A DNA stretch of 21,355 nt, taken from the NCBI GenBank assembly GCA_900551225.1, contig URUZ01000034.1:1-21355 (forward strand), written 5' to 3'. The translations under genes were made by a program, and so were the position numbers. Positions 8,369 through 16,218 of the stretch are shown piece by piece; positions within the stretch are counted from its first letter, which is position 1; every line of letters begins with the position of its first letter. The notes under the pieces were generated by a model. That model was given only the letters and a program-made list of their open reading frames with translations. It searched no databases and had not been told where the DNA came from. Origin of the DNA: an uncultured Clostridium sp. (GTDB taxonomy: Bacteria > Bacillota > Clostridia > Lachnospirales > Lachnospiraceae).

Positions 8369-8764
8369 ATGAAAAAAAACGGACTACTAAATGCAGAACT
8401 GATTTCAGAGATCGCGGCGGTTGGGCATACCCAGTACATAGTGATAAGTGATGTGGGCCTGCCTGTTCCCAGGGGGGTGAAGGTGATTGATCTGGCGCTG
8501 ACACCGGGAGTTCCGTCATTTGCCCAGGTGCTGGAAGCGGTGGAGAGTGAGCTGGTCAGCGAGTCATATATTCTGGCTGAGGAGATCAGGGAGAAGAATG
8601 CCGGTTTAGACCGGTTCATCGGGGAGCGCATGGGAGGACGGGCGGCAGCCTATGTCCCCCATGAGGAGCTTAAGAAGCTGACCCGGGAAGCCCAGGTGAT
8701 CGTCCGGTCGGGTGAGACATCGCCCTATGCCAATATTGTGCTTGTGGCCGGCGTCAATTTTTAG
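8369..8764 (+). CDS. rbsD: D-ribose pyranase RbsD
   Basis: RbsD interconverts the pyranose and furanose ring forms of ribose so that ribokinase receives its substrate; it is a small cytoplasmic protein acting as a homo-oligomer. The 131-aa product is full length. Residues known to be important in the family are all present at the expected positions: His20 (GHT), Asp28, His98 (VPHEE), Tyr120 and Asn122 (SPYANI). The motif LTPGVPSFAQVL also matches. ATG 8369 has a strong GGAGGAG site (8359-8365). It is the first gene of the operon, about 100 nt after an extended -10 promoter, with 18 nt to the next gene. The assignment is very secure; the physiological sugar might be a ribose analogue given the extra genes downstream. 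Confidence 0.96.
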   Translation: MKKNGLLNAELISEIAAVGHTQYIVISDVGLPVPRGVKVIDLALTPGVPSFAQVLEAVESELVSESYILAEEIREKNAGLDRFIGERMGGRAAAYVPHEELKKLTREAQVIVRSGETSPYANIVLVAGVNF

Positions 8765-8782
8765 GGGGAATGAGGTGAGAAG

Positions 8783-9841
8783 ATGATTGGATTATCTCAA
8801 AATACTGCTCTTGCCATTGTGCTGCTGGTGACGTTCCTGTGGGGGTCCTGGTTCCAGGTGGTAAAACATACCGGCGACTACCCTATCTATGCATTTTTAA
8901 GCTGGCTCTATGTGTTTTCCATTTTCATTGTATGGGGGTCCATCTGGGCGCTGCACACGGTGATGATTCCAAAGGGGATATGGAACGAAATCCGCGCTGA
9001 CATACCCAGGACTGTAATTGTGCTTCTTTGCGGCGGGTTGTATGCGGTGGGGATGCAGCTGCAGCTGTCTGTGGTGAGCCGTGTGGGCCTGATCCTGTCA
9101 AGCTCGGTAACATCCACCTGTTCCATTCTCAGCGGGATTCTCCTGACAGCTGTTCTGGGAGGGATTGCGGAGGGCTCCTCTGTATACTTAATCATCCTGG
9201 CCGCGGTTCTGCTGATCTGTGGGACAATTGTATGCCAGATCGCCGGGGTGATGAGGGACCGGCAGTCGGAAGGAGGGCGGAGGGAGAACTCCCGGCCCCA
9301 GGCCGTCTCCCCGCAGAAGGCGGACTCCCAGCAGCCCCAGGAGAAGCCCCGGTCCCATTCCCGGGACCTTGTAATCCTGGTGGTGTCAAGCGCCGTGCTG
9401 ATCCCCTTTTACTCCGTGGCCTCCTCCATCGGGCTCAGCACGGATCTGAGGCCAGAGGGCTTCTCCTCATTTACCTGCATGGGAATCTTAAGCGTGGGCG
9501 CGCTTCTTGGCACCAGCGTGTACACGGCCCTCAGATTGACCCAGGAGCGGAAATGGAAGCTGTTTTTACACCCGGGCAAGGGGCTGCCGATGATTCTGGC
9601 CATGGCGCTGATTGGGGCGTTCTGCCATTTTGGGGGAAATATCCTCCACTCTGTGGCAGCGCCAGTGGTGAGCATCGTGATTGCCACGGGAATCGGATAT
9701 TCCTACGGCATGTGGTCTTATCTTTGGGGCCTGGTGTACGGGGAGTTTAAGGGCGCGGGCGGACGTACCTTCGGTGTGCTGGGAGGGGGAATCCTCCTGT
9801 TCGCGGCCGGGGTGCTGATCTTAACTTTAAATATTGCGTAA
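8783..9841 (+). CDS. DMT-superfamily (GRP/RhaT-like) sugar transporter, 10 TM
   Basis: The 352-aa product is an integral membrane protein with about ten hydrophobic segments: five before and five after a hydrophilic, Gln/Pro/Ser-rich linker at roughly residues 159-194. This 5+5 layout and the FLWGSWFQVVKHTGDYPIY start resemble the drug/metabolite transporter superfamily, especially the glucose/ribose-uptake and rhamnose-symporter branches. The exact family is my best guess. ATG 8783 has AGGTGA at 8773-8778. It lies between rbsD and rbsK (16-18 nt gaps), so a pentose or ribose-like sugar is the likely cargo; an exporter role is the alternative. Its presence in an operon that also has a sugar ABC importer is unusual. 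Confidence 0.75.
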   Translation: MIGLSQNTALAIVLLVTFLWGSWFQVVKHTGDYPIYAFLSWLYVFSIFIVWGSIWALHTVMIPKGIWNEIRADIPRTVIVLLCGGLYAVGMQLQLSVVSRVGLILSSSVTSTCSILSGILLTAVLGGIAEGSSVYLIILAAVLLICGTIVCQIAGVMRDRQSEGGRRENSRPQAVSPQKADSQQPQEKPRSHSRDLVILVVSSAVLIPFYSVASSIGLSTDLRPEGFSSFTCMGILSVGALLGTSVYTALRLTQERKWKLFLHPGKGLPMILAMALIGAFCHFGGNILHSVAAPVVSIVIATGIGYSYGMWSYLWGLVYGEFKGAGGRTFGVLGGGILLFAAGVLILTLNIA

Positions 9842-9857
9842 CAAAGGGGATAGAGAC

Positions 9858-10793
9858 ATGAAAAGAATACTTGTAATCGGCAGCACCAACATTGATTTTA
9901 CCGTAAATGTCCCCGACTTCCCCCAGGAGGGGGAAACTGTGATGGGGGAAGCATTTAAGAAGATACCGGGCGGAAAGGGCGCCAATCAGGCCTATGCCTG
10001 CGGAAAACTGGGCGGCCGGGTGACCTTCATCAGCGCGGTGGGAAACGACGCCTTTGGGGAAATGGCAGTTGCCAACCTGGAGAGGGCCGGTGTCAACACG
10101 GATTTCATCAGGGTGGCGGAGGAGGATACGCCCACCGGGATGGCCATGATCACCATCAACAGGAGAGGGAATAACTGCATCGTCGTGATCCCGGGGGCCA
10201 ACGAAGCCTGTGGCCGGCCCATGATTGAATCCCTTTATGGGGAGATTGACCGCTGTGATATCCTGCTGGTCCAGCTGGAGACGCCGGTGGACGGGATAGC
10301 GGCAGCAGTGGAGCGGGCAAGGGAAAAGGGCAAGACAGTGATCCTGAACCCGGCCCCGGTGCCTGAGGGCGGACTGCCGGAAGAAATCTACCGCAATTTA
10401 ACATACATAACTCCCAATGAGACAGAGCTGGCCAGGCTTACAGGAATCCCTGTGGACAACGTTGAGGATGTGTGGAGGGCAGGCCGGTTGCTTTTAGACC
10501 GGGGCGTGGAACATGTGGTAGTGACTCTGGGGGAGAAGGGGGCTGCCCTGGTGAACCGGGAGTGCAGAAAGGTGTTTGATCCCATCAGAGTGACTGCTGT
10601 TGATACCACTGCCGCAGGAGATACATTCAATGGAGCCATGGCCGTGAAAATCGGGGAGGGCTGCACCGTGGAGGAGGCGATCCGTTTTGCTGGTATTGCA
10701 TCAGGAATATCCGTGACCAGGAAGGGAGCGCAGCCGTCAGTGCCGGACAGAGAGGAGGTTGAACGGTTTATATTTGCTGATTGCGGGAGGTAA
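9858..10793 (+). CDS. rbsK: Ribokinase (PfkB family)
   Basis: Ribokinase phosphorylates D-ribose to ribose 5-phosphate with ATP in the cytoplasm. The 311-aa protein is full length. It starts MKRILVIGSTNIDF, has the sugar-binding PfkB signature PGGKGANQA (near residues 37-45), the NPAP motif (LNPAPVPEGGLP), TPNETE, and the second signature DTTAAGDTFNGA with the catalytic Asp near residue 255. I chose ATG 9858 because AAGGGGA lies 7-8 nt upstream and the protein starts exactly where ribokinases do; an earlier in-frame ATG (9834) overlaps the transporter gene. Related PfkB kinases (deoxyribokinase, psicofuranine-type) cannot be ruled out, but RbsD upstream favours ribose or a close analogue. Confidence 0.93.
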   Translation: MKRILVIGSTNIDFTVNVPDFPQEGETVMGEAFKKIPGGKGANQAYACGKLGGRVTFISAVGNDAFGEMAVANLERAGVNTDFIRVAEEDTPTGMAMITINRRGNNCIVVIPGANEACGRPMIESLYGEIDRCDILLVQLETPVDGIAAAVERAREKGKTVILNPAPVPEGGLPEEIYRNLTYITPNETELARLTGIPVDNVEDVWRAGRLLLDRGVEHVVVTLGEKGAALVNRECRKVFDPIRVTAVDTTAAGDTFNGAMAVKIGEGCTVEEAIRFAGIASGISVTRKGAQPSVPDREEVERFIFADCGR

Positions 10794-10833
10794 CTATTAA
10801 CCAGGTATAACTGATAGAGAAGGAGAGGATTTC

Positions 10834-11892
10834 ATGAAAAAAACATTGAGCTTTATTCTTGCTGCTGCCCTTATGGTTACGATGGCGGGGTGCGGAAGTA
10901 CAAAAAACGCGGCTGAGGCTGCCGGTGGAAAAGAGGCTGTGCAGACAGAGGCCGCCGCCACTGCGGCATCGGATACCACCACTGCGGCACCGGAGACCGC
11001 CAAAGAGGGCTCTGATGAGCAGCTGAAAGTCGGTCTCAGCTTCGTATCCCTTAATTTCCCATATTATGTAAGGATGTACGAACAGTTTATGTCAGAGGCA
11101 GAGAAAAACAACTGGGATGTCACTTTTGTGGACGGCAACCTGGACGCGGCCACACAGCTCAACGGGATTCAGGACATGATCAACAACGACGTGGATGTAA
11201 TGGTGGTCAGCACCTGGTTTATCGATGCCATGGAGGATGTGTTCGCCCAGTGCAAGGATAAAGGGATTCCCGTATTTATCATCGGCAATACCCAGAACCC
11301 TGATGCCATCAACAACCTGATTGTCTATGCCTGCGGAACCGAGCACTATGACGCCGGATTCCTGGGAGGCACCTGGGCGGCCAAACATTTTAACGGCCTG
11401 GGCAAAACCGCTGTAAAGATGGTGATTATGTCCGGATCAACGGAACAGATGAAGCAGAGGGGGCAGGGCTTTGTGGACGGCTTGAAGCAGGGCGGAATTG
11501 AGGTTGACGTGCTCAACGAGTATGACGTATCTGCCAGGGAGGACGCCATGGCCAGCACTGAGGATGCATTAACCGTATACTCCGACCTGGATCTGGTCTA
11601 TGGGGTCAGCGCCCAGGGGTCATTAGGGGCTTATGACGCAACGGTGGGAGCCAACCGCACGGAGGTGGAAGTGATCGGCTATGACGGCGAGGACGAGGAA
11701 CTGGAGCTGATCAAGAAGGGTACCAACTATATTGCAACAGTGACCCAGGACCCGGCGGGGGAGGCCACTGTTACGGCAGAACACATTTTAAAATACTTAA
11801 ACGGGGAAAGCTTTGACCTGATCGTCCCCATTTCCGCAGGTATTTACTGTCAGGAAGGCCAGCTGACTTCCGAACAGGTGCTTGGCAAGTAA
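10834..11892 (+). CDS. Sugar-binding lipoprotein of ribose-type ABC transporter (RbsB-like)
   Basis: This is the extracytoplasmic sugar receptor, 352 aa, periplasmic-binding-protein type 1 fold. The lipoprotein signal MKKTLSFILAAALMVTMAGC has its lipobox Cys at residue 20, then an Ala/Thr/Glu-rich tether to about residue 67. The mature domain begins LKVGLSFVSLNFPYYVRMYEQF, with the family-typical DGNLDAATQLNGIQDMI and the C-terminal region VIGYDGEDEELELIKKG and TVTQDPAGEA. The AGGAGAGG site (10821-10828) precedes ATG 10834. It is placed between rbsK and the ATPase. Sequence divergence from canonical RbsB means the ligand (ribose, another pentose, a polyol or other sugar) is open. Confidence 0.9.
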   Translation: MKKTLSFILAAALMVTMAGCGSTKNAAEAAGGKEAVQTEAAATAASDTTTAAPETAKEGSDEQLKVGLSFVSLNFPYYVRMYEQFMSEAEKNNWDVTFVDGNLDAATQLNGIQDMINNDVDVMVVSTWFIDAMEDVFAQCKDKGIPVFIIGNTQNPDAINNLIVYACGTEHYDAGFLGGTWAAKHFNGLGKTAVKMVIMSGSTEQMKQRGQGFVDGLKQGGIEVDVLNEYDVSAREDAMASTEDALTVYSDLDLVYGVSAQGSLGAYDATVGANRTEVEVIGYDGEDEELELIKKGTNYIATVTQDPAGEATVTAEHILKYLNGESFDLIVPISAGIYCQEGQLTSEQVLGK

Positions 11893-11931
11893 CAGGAACC
11901 TTTAACCATAGGACGGAAAGGCGGCTTTGCT

Positions 11932-13437
11932 ATGGCAAGTACGGAAAATATTCTGAAGCTAACTAAAATAAACAAGGCGTTTCCGGGTGTTAAGGCACTG
12001 ACAGATGTGGACCTGACCCTGAGAAAGGGGGAGGTGCTGGCCCTGGTTGGAGAGAACGGGGCAGGTAAATCAACCCTGATGAAAATACTCTCAGGCGCCT
12101 ATAAACGGGACAGCGGAACCATTGAGTATGACGGCAGGGAGGTTGAGATCCACTCTCCTAAGCAGTCTGAGGAGCTGGGCATATCCATCATTTACCAGGA
12201 GCTGAACCTGATCCAGAGAATCACTGTGGCGGAAAATATTTTCCTTGGGCGGTACCCCCTAAAATGGGGGGCCGTCCAGTGGGATAAGATGCGCCAGGAC
12301 GCCAGGGCACTGCTGCAGGGGCTGGGCATTGAGATGAATGTGAACGCCATGCTGCGGGACCTGAGCCTGGCCCAGCAGCAGATCATAGAGATTGTGAAGG
12401 CGGTGAGCATAAACGCCAGGGTGGTGATCATGGATGAACCCACCTCCTCCCTGTCTCACAGTGAGACGGAGATCCTGTTCCGCATTATCCGGATGCTGAA
12501 GGAGAAGGGAACTGCGGTCATATTCATTACCCACAGGCTGGATGAGATCTATACCATCTGCGACCGCATGACCATACTCAGGGACGGCTGCTATGTGGGA
12601 ACCCGGGAAGTGAAGGATGTGACCAAAAGTGAGATGATCGAGATGATGATCGGGCGGCAGCTGACCAACCAGTATCCCCAGCGGGACAGCTCTGTGGGAG
12701 ATACGGTGCTGGAGGTGAGGAACCTGACAGACGGCGGCAGGCGTGTGAAAAACGTCTCGTTCTCGGCCCATGCCGGGGAGGTGCTGGGGTTCGCCGGACT
12801 GGTGGGGGCCGGGCGCACGGAGACCATGCGCATGATCTTCGGAGTGGACAAAAAGGCCGGCGGAGAGATACTGATCGGCGGCCGGGCGGTTGAGATCAGA
12901 GGGCCCAGGGACGCCATCGGCAGGGGCATCGGTTTTGTGACGGAGAACCGCAAGGAGGAGGGCCTGTTCCTCCATTCCTCGGTAAAGGTCAACACTGTGA
13001 TGGTGGCCCTGGGGAAGATCTTAAAACACGGCCTCTATTTTGACTTTAAGAAGGAACGCAGGGTGGCGGAGGAATATGTGAAGCTTCTGCACACCGCCAC
13101 CCCTTCTGTGGAACAGAGGGTGATGTATCTCAGCGGAGGCAACCAGCAGAAGGTGGTACTGGCCAAATGGCTGTTTTCGGACTCCCGGATCATCATATTT
13201 GACGAGCCTACCAGGGGAATTGACGTGGGGGCCAAGCGGGAGATCTACGAGATTATCAACAAGCTGGTAGCGGAAGGGAAGGTTGTGATTGTGATATCTT
13301 CGGATCTGGAAGAAATTATGGGAATTTGTGACAGGATACTGGTTATGCACGAGGGAACAATCTCAGGCGAGGTTGAGAAAGCGGAGTTTTCCCAGAGCAG
13401 GATCACGGAATTTGCGGTGGGAGGTAATGTATCATGA
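11932..13437 (+). CDS. Ribose-type sugar ABC transporter ATPase (RbsA-like, double NBD)
   Basis: This is a fused two-domain ATPase that drives sugar uptake, 501 aa, normal for RbsA/MglA. The first domain has Walker A GENGAGKST, the Q-loop IIYQELNLI, a signature-like LSLAQQQIIEI, and Walker B VVIMDEPTSSLS. The second has the expected degenerate Walker A GLVGAGRTE, signature LSGGNQQKVVLAKW, and Walker B IIIFDEPTRGIDVG. It is closely similar to E. coli RbsA throughout, including PFPGVKAL-type N-terminal residues. An AAAGGCGG site lies 7 nt before ATG 11932. Its stop overlaps the permease start by four bases (ATGA), indicating coupled translation. Confidence 0.95.
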   Translation: MASTENILKLTKINKAFPGVKALTDVDLTLRKGEVLALVGENGAGKSTLMKILSGAYKRDSGTIEYDGREVEIHSPKQSEELGISIIYQELNLIQRITVAENIFLGRYPLKWGAVQWDKMRQDARALLQGLGIEMNVNAMLRDLSLAQQQIIEIVKAVSINARVVIMDEPTSSLSHSETEILFRIIRMLKEKGTAVIFITHRLDEIYTICDRMTILRDGCYVGTREVKDVTKSEMIEMMIGRQLTNQYPQRDSSVGDTVLEVRNLTDGGRRVKNVSFSAHAGEVLGFAGLVGAGRTETMRMIFGVDKKAGGEILIGGRAVEIRGPRDAIGRGIGFVTENRKEEGLFLHSSVKVNTVMVALGKILKHGLYFDFKKERRVAEEYVKLLHTATPSVEQRVMYLSGGNQQKVVLAKWLFSDSRIIIFDEPTRGIDVGAKREIYEIINKLVAEGKVVIVISSDLEEIMGICDRILVMHEGTISGEVEKAEFSQSRITEFAVGGNVS

Positions 13438-14390
13438 CGGACAAAAGCTTAAAATCGAAAATATTTTCTATCGCAAACAATATGGGGGCCTGGCTTCTGA
13501 TTATCGTAATCGTGTTGGTTATGACGTTTGCAAATGATAAATTCCTGACGGTCAGCAACATTTTAAATGTGCTGAGACAGGTGTGTGTGGTGGCCATCTG
13601 CGCCCTGGGGGTCTCCTTCGTGGTGCTGGGCGGGGAGATTGATCTAAGCAGCGGCATGGCGGCCACCTTTGCCGGGTGCAACGCAGCGCTTTTAATCACC
13701 CGTCTGGGCGTGCCGTTGGTTCCGGCCCTGCTGGCAGCGGTGTTTCTGGGGGCTGTGGTGGGCACCATATCGGGCTGTATTGTGACATTCTGGCGGATTC
13801 CTTCTTTTATAGGTACGCTGGGAGTCCAGTATGCCATTCAGGGATTTATATTGATCACCACCAACAGTATGCCGGTGACGGGGCTGCCTGAGGGGTTCTT
13901 ATACCTGGGCAGAGGATATATCGGGGACCTGATCCCGGTGCCTGTGGTGATTATGCTGGGATTCTTCGCGGTTGGGGCATTTCTGCTGAAGTATACTACC
14001 TTCGGCCGTTCCGTGATCGCGGTTGGGGAAAATGTGGAGGCGGCTGCGCTGTCCGGCCTTAAGGTGGTGCAGACCAAGATTCTCATGTTCACTATCTGCG
14101 GCTTCTGCTCTGCCTGCGCGGGCATTGTGATGACGGCCAGGCTGTCGTCGGGCCAGCCCAGCTCCGGCAGCGACATGTCCCTTCAGGCCCTGGCCGCGGT
14201 GTATATCGGCGGCACATTTAAGGGGAGTATGCTGAACACCCTGGCAGGGGCGCTGGCCTGGGGATTTGTGAATAACGGCCTGAATCTGCTGGGTGTAAAT
14301 GCGTATTGGCAGAAGGTATTCCTGGGGGCAGTGATTGTGGTGGCAGTCCTGTTTGACTCCATCCGGGCCAAGATTTCCACTGCAAAGTAG
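13434..14390 (+). CDS. Ribose-type sugar ABC transporter permease (RbsC-like)
   Basis: This is the membrane permease subunit, 318 aa, with about eight to ten hydrophobic segments, partner of the RbsA-like ATPase as a homodimer. Hallmarks are LGVSFVVLGGEIDLSSGMAATFAG after the second helix, RIPSFIGTLG, the cytoplasmic loop TTFGRSVIAVGENVEAAALSGLKV, and ARLSSGQPSSGSDMSLQALAAVYIGGTF, all standard for the BPD_transp_2 family. ATG 13434 overlaps the previous stop and has GGGAGGT 8 nt upstream. A ThuA-domain gene follows after 16 nt. Confidence 0.94.
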   Translation: MTDKSLKSKIFSIANNMGAWLLIIVIVLVMTFANDKFLTVSNILNVLRQVCVVAICALGVSFVVLGGEIDLSSGMAATFAGCNAALLITRLGVPLVPALLAAVFLGAVVGTISGCIVTFWRIPSFIGTLGVQYAIQGFILITTNSMPVTGLPEGFLYLGRGYIGDLIPVPVVIMLGFFAVGAFLLKYTTFGRSVIAVGENVEAAALSGLKVVQTKILMFTICGFCSACAGIVMTARLSSGQPSSGSDMSLQALAAVYIGGTFKGSMLNTLAGALAWGFVNNGLNLLGVNAYWQKVFLGAVIVVAVLFDSIRAKISTAK

Positions 14391-14406
14391 AGACGAGGAG
14401 GATATG

Positions 14407-15159
14407 ATGAAGAGAAAAGCGTACATATTTTACGGCGGCTGGGAAGGGCATGAGCCTGAGCTGGTCAGCGCCAGGTTTCAGAAAATGCTGGAGAACGAGG
14501 ATTTTGAGGTGACCCGGGAAGATACCCTGGATCATCTGGAGGACGAGGAGTTTTTAAAGTCCATGGATCTGATCGTGCCCTGCTGGACCCAGGGGGAGCT
14601 GGAGGACAAATGCTGTTTCCCCATCACCGAGGCTGTGATGTCCGGCGTGGGGCTGGCCGGCTGCCACGGGGGCATGTGCGATGCCTTCCGCTGGAGCGTG
14701 GAGTGGCAGTTCATGACCGGCAGCCAGTGGGTGTCCCACCCGGGTGATCCCTGGCGGCACCACGTGTCCAAGCTGAATGATGAGAACCTGGCGTATTTAC
14801 ATAAGCGGTTCCCGGAGTGCGAGGCGGACGGGGCCTTCTGGACCCACTATGATGTGAATTTTAAGAAACAGTCCTCCTCGCCGCTGATCGAGGGGCTGGA
14901 AGATTTCAGCGTTTACACGGAACAGTATTATCTGCATATTGACCCGTGTGTGGATGTGCTGGCTGACTCCCAGGTCAGGACCCAGGGGCCTCATCAGGCC
15001 AACGGCGTGGTGAGTATGCCTGCGGTGTACACCAAGCTCTGGGGCAAGGGCAGGGTGTTTTATAATGCGTTGGGGCACCATGATGATATATTTGACATCC
15101 CTCAGGTGTCTGAGGTACAGAGGCGCGGGTTCCTGTGGGCAGCCAGGAAAGCAGAGTAA
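14407..15159 (+). CDS. ThuA-domain (trehalose-utilization-like) protein
   Basis: This 250-aa cytoplasmic protein has the class I glutamine-amidotransferase-like fold used by ThuA, a family tied to carbohydrate breakdown, often beside sugar oxidoreductases acting on 3-keto sugars; the exact reaction is not established for most members. Family marks are the N-terminal strand KAYIFYGGWEGHEP, GVGLAGCHGGMCDAFR (near residues 78-95), SPLIEGLEDFSVYTEQYYL, and the C-terminal GRVFYNALGHHDDIFDIPQV followed by RRGFLWAA. AGGAGG at 14396-14401 is 5 nt from ATG 14407 and only 2 nt from an adjacent ATG at 14404, so 14407 is preferred. It lies 16 nt after the permease gene, so it belongs to the operon and probably modifies the imported sugar. 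Confidence 0.88.
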   Translation: MKRKAYIFYGGWEGHEPELVSARFQKMLENEDFEVTREDTLDHLEDEEFLKSMDLIVPCWTQGELEDKCCFPITEAVMSGVGLAGCHGGMCDAFRWSVEWQFMTGSQWVSHPGDPWRHHVSKLNDENLAYLHKRFPECEADGAFWTHYDVNFKKQSSSPLIEGLEDFSVYTEQYYLHIDPCVDVLADSQVRTQGPHQANGVVSMPAVYTKLWGKGRVFYNALGHHDDIFDIPQVSEVQRRGFLWAARKAE

Positions 15160-15179
15160 GGGACAACGTATATTGCGCA

Positions 15180-15204
15180 CAAACGGCCGGTTCAGAGCCG
15201 TTTG
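15180..15204 (+). other. Intercistronic hairpin between the ThuA and dehydrogenase genes
   Basis: CAAACGGC (15180-15187) and GCCGTTTG (15197-15204) form a perfect 8-bp stem with a 9-nt loop. No T run follows, so it is not a classical terminator. It could be an mRNA stability or processing element that sets downstream expression. Confidence 0.5.
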
Positions 15205-15228
15205 GCGTCCATGATGAGGAGGTATTTT

Positions 15229-16218
15229 ATGTTAGTTCAGGGTGTGTATGTAACAGATTATATGAAGCTGGGAATCGGACAGCATGAGCTGCCGGATGAA
15301 CCAGAGCCTGACCAGGTGCTGGTCAGGACCATGGCCTGCGGTGTGTGCTGCTGGGATTCCTGGCTGTACCGGGGCGTGAACGCCCCGGGTCCCATGCCCT
15401 ATGTGATCGGACATGAGGGTGTTGGGATTGTGGAGAAGGTGGGTTCTCTGGTGACCAATGTGAAGCCGGGCGACAAGATATTCGCGGCCTACGGCGGCAA
15501 TGATATGATGAGCGAATATTTCCTCAACAGGGCCGACGGCGTGGTGAAGCTGCCGGACGACACCGAGGACTGGGCTGGGGTGGTGTATGAGCCCACCTGC
15601 TGTGTTGTGAACCTGTTGAATATTGCGGACATAAAGATGGGTGACCACGTGGTGCTGGTTGGCGCAGGTTACATGGGACAGCTCACCTTAAAGGGGCTGG
15701 CCAGAAGCACCCAGGCGGGACGAATCACCGTGTTTGAGCTGAGGGAGGACAGGAGAGAGGCTGCCAGGGCCTTGAATCCCACAGAGGTGGCTGACCCGGA
15801 GAGCGAGGAGGGCAAACGCCTGATCAAGGAGATCCAGGCGGCAGGTGGAGCGGACGTTGTCATTGACTTTGGGGCCTCTGATTCTGGATTCCACCTGGCT
15901 GATTCCATGACAAAGGCAGCAGGGAAATTCGTCATCGGAAGCTTCCACAGGGGCGATGTCACATTTAACGGCACAAAATGGCATTTGGGCGGACTGACGG
16001 TCTACAACCTGTCGCCTTTCAGCAACAGCCATTACACGGATATGCTGCCCAGGGCCAATACCATGATCCAAAAGGGCGTGTATGAGCCGGAGAAATTCAT
16101 CACCCACACAGCCTATTATAAGGACAGCGAGGCCATGGAGAATATGTTCCAGAGAGCCTGTGACAAGAAGGACGGCTATATCAAGGGCGCAGTGCTCTTC
16201 TATGAGAAACGGGAGTGA
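15229..16218 (+). CDS. Zinc-type medium-chain dehydrogenase/reductase (alcohol or polyol dehydrogenase-like)
   Basis: This 329-aa protein is an NAD(P)-dependent oxidoreductase of the MDR superfamily. Catalytic-zinc residues are visible: Cys37 in ACGVCCWDSW, His62-Glu63 in IGHEGVG, and Glu121 in YEPTCC. The coenzyme fold has GAGYMG at residues 145-150 followed by an acidic FELRED strand end, consistent with NAD preference. The four-Cys structural-zinc lobe is missing: PGDKIFAAYGG passes straight to MMSEYF. I chose ATG 15229 because GAGGAGGT (15216-15223) lies 5 nt upstream; an in-frame ATG at 15202 lies inside a hairpin. The stop shares one base with the next start (TGATG). The substrate is probably a sugar or sugar derivative from the same operon. 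Confidence 0.88.
   Translation: MLVQGVYVTDYMKLGIGQHELPDEPEPDQVLVRTMACGVCCWDSWLYRGVNAPGPMPYVIGHEGVGIVEKVGSLVTNVKPGDKIFAAYGGNDMMSEYFLNRADGVVKLPDDTEDWAGVVYEPTCCVVNLLNIADIKMGDHVVLVGAGYMGQLTLKGLARSTQAGRITVFELREDRREAARALNPTEVADPESEEGKRLIKEIQAAGGADVVIDFGASDSGFHLADSMTKAAGKFVIGSFHRGDVTFNGTKWHLGGLTVYNLSPFSNSHYTDMLPRANTMIQKGVYEPEKFITHTAYYKDSEAMENMFQRACDKKDGYIKGAVLFYEKRE

Noticed and set aside
9028..9750. A 240-aa plus-strand open frame inside the DMT transporter gene
   Set aside because: It is an out-of-frame reading of a high-GC membrane protein gene, rich in Gly, Arg and Pro, without a ribosome site.
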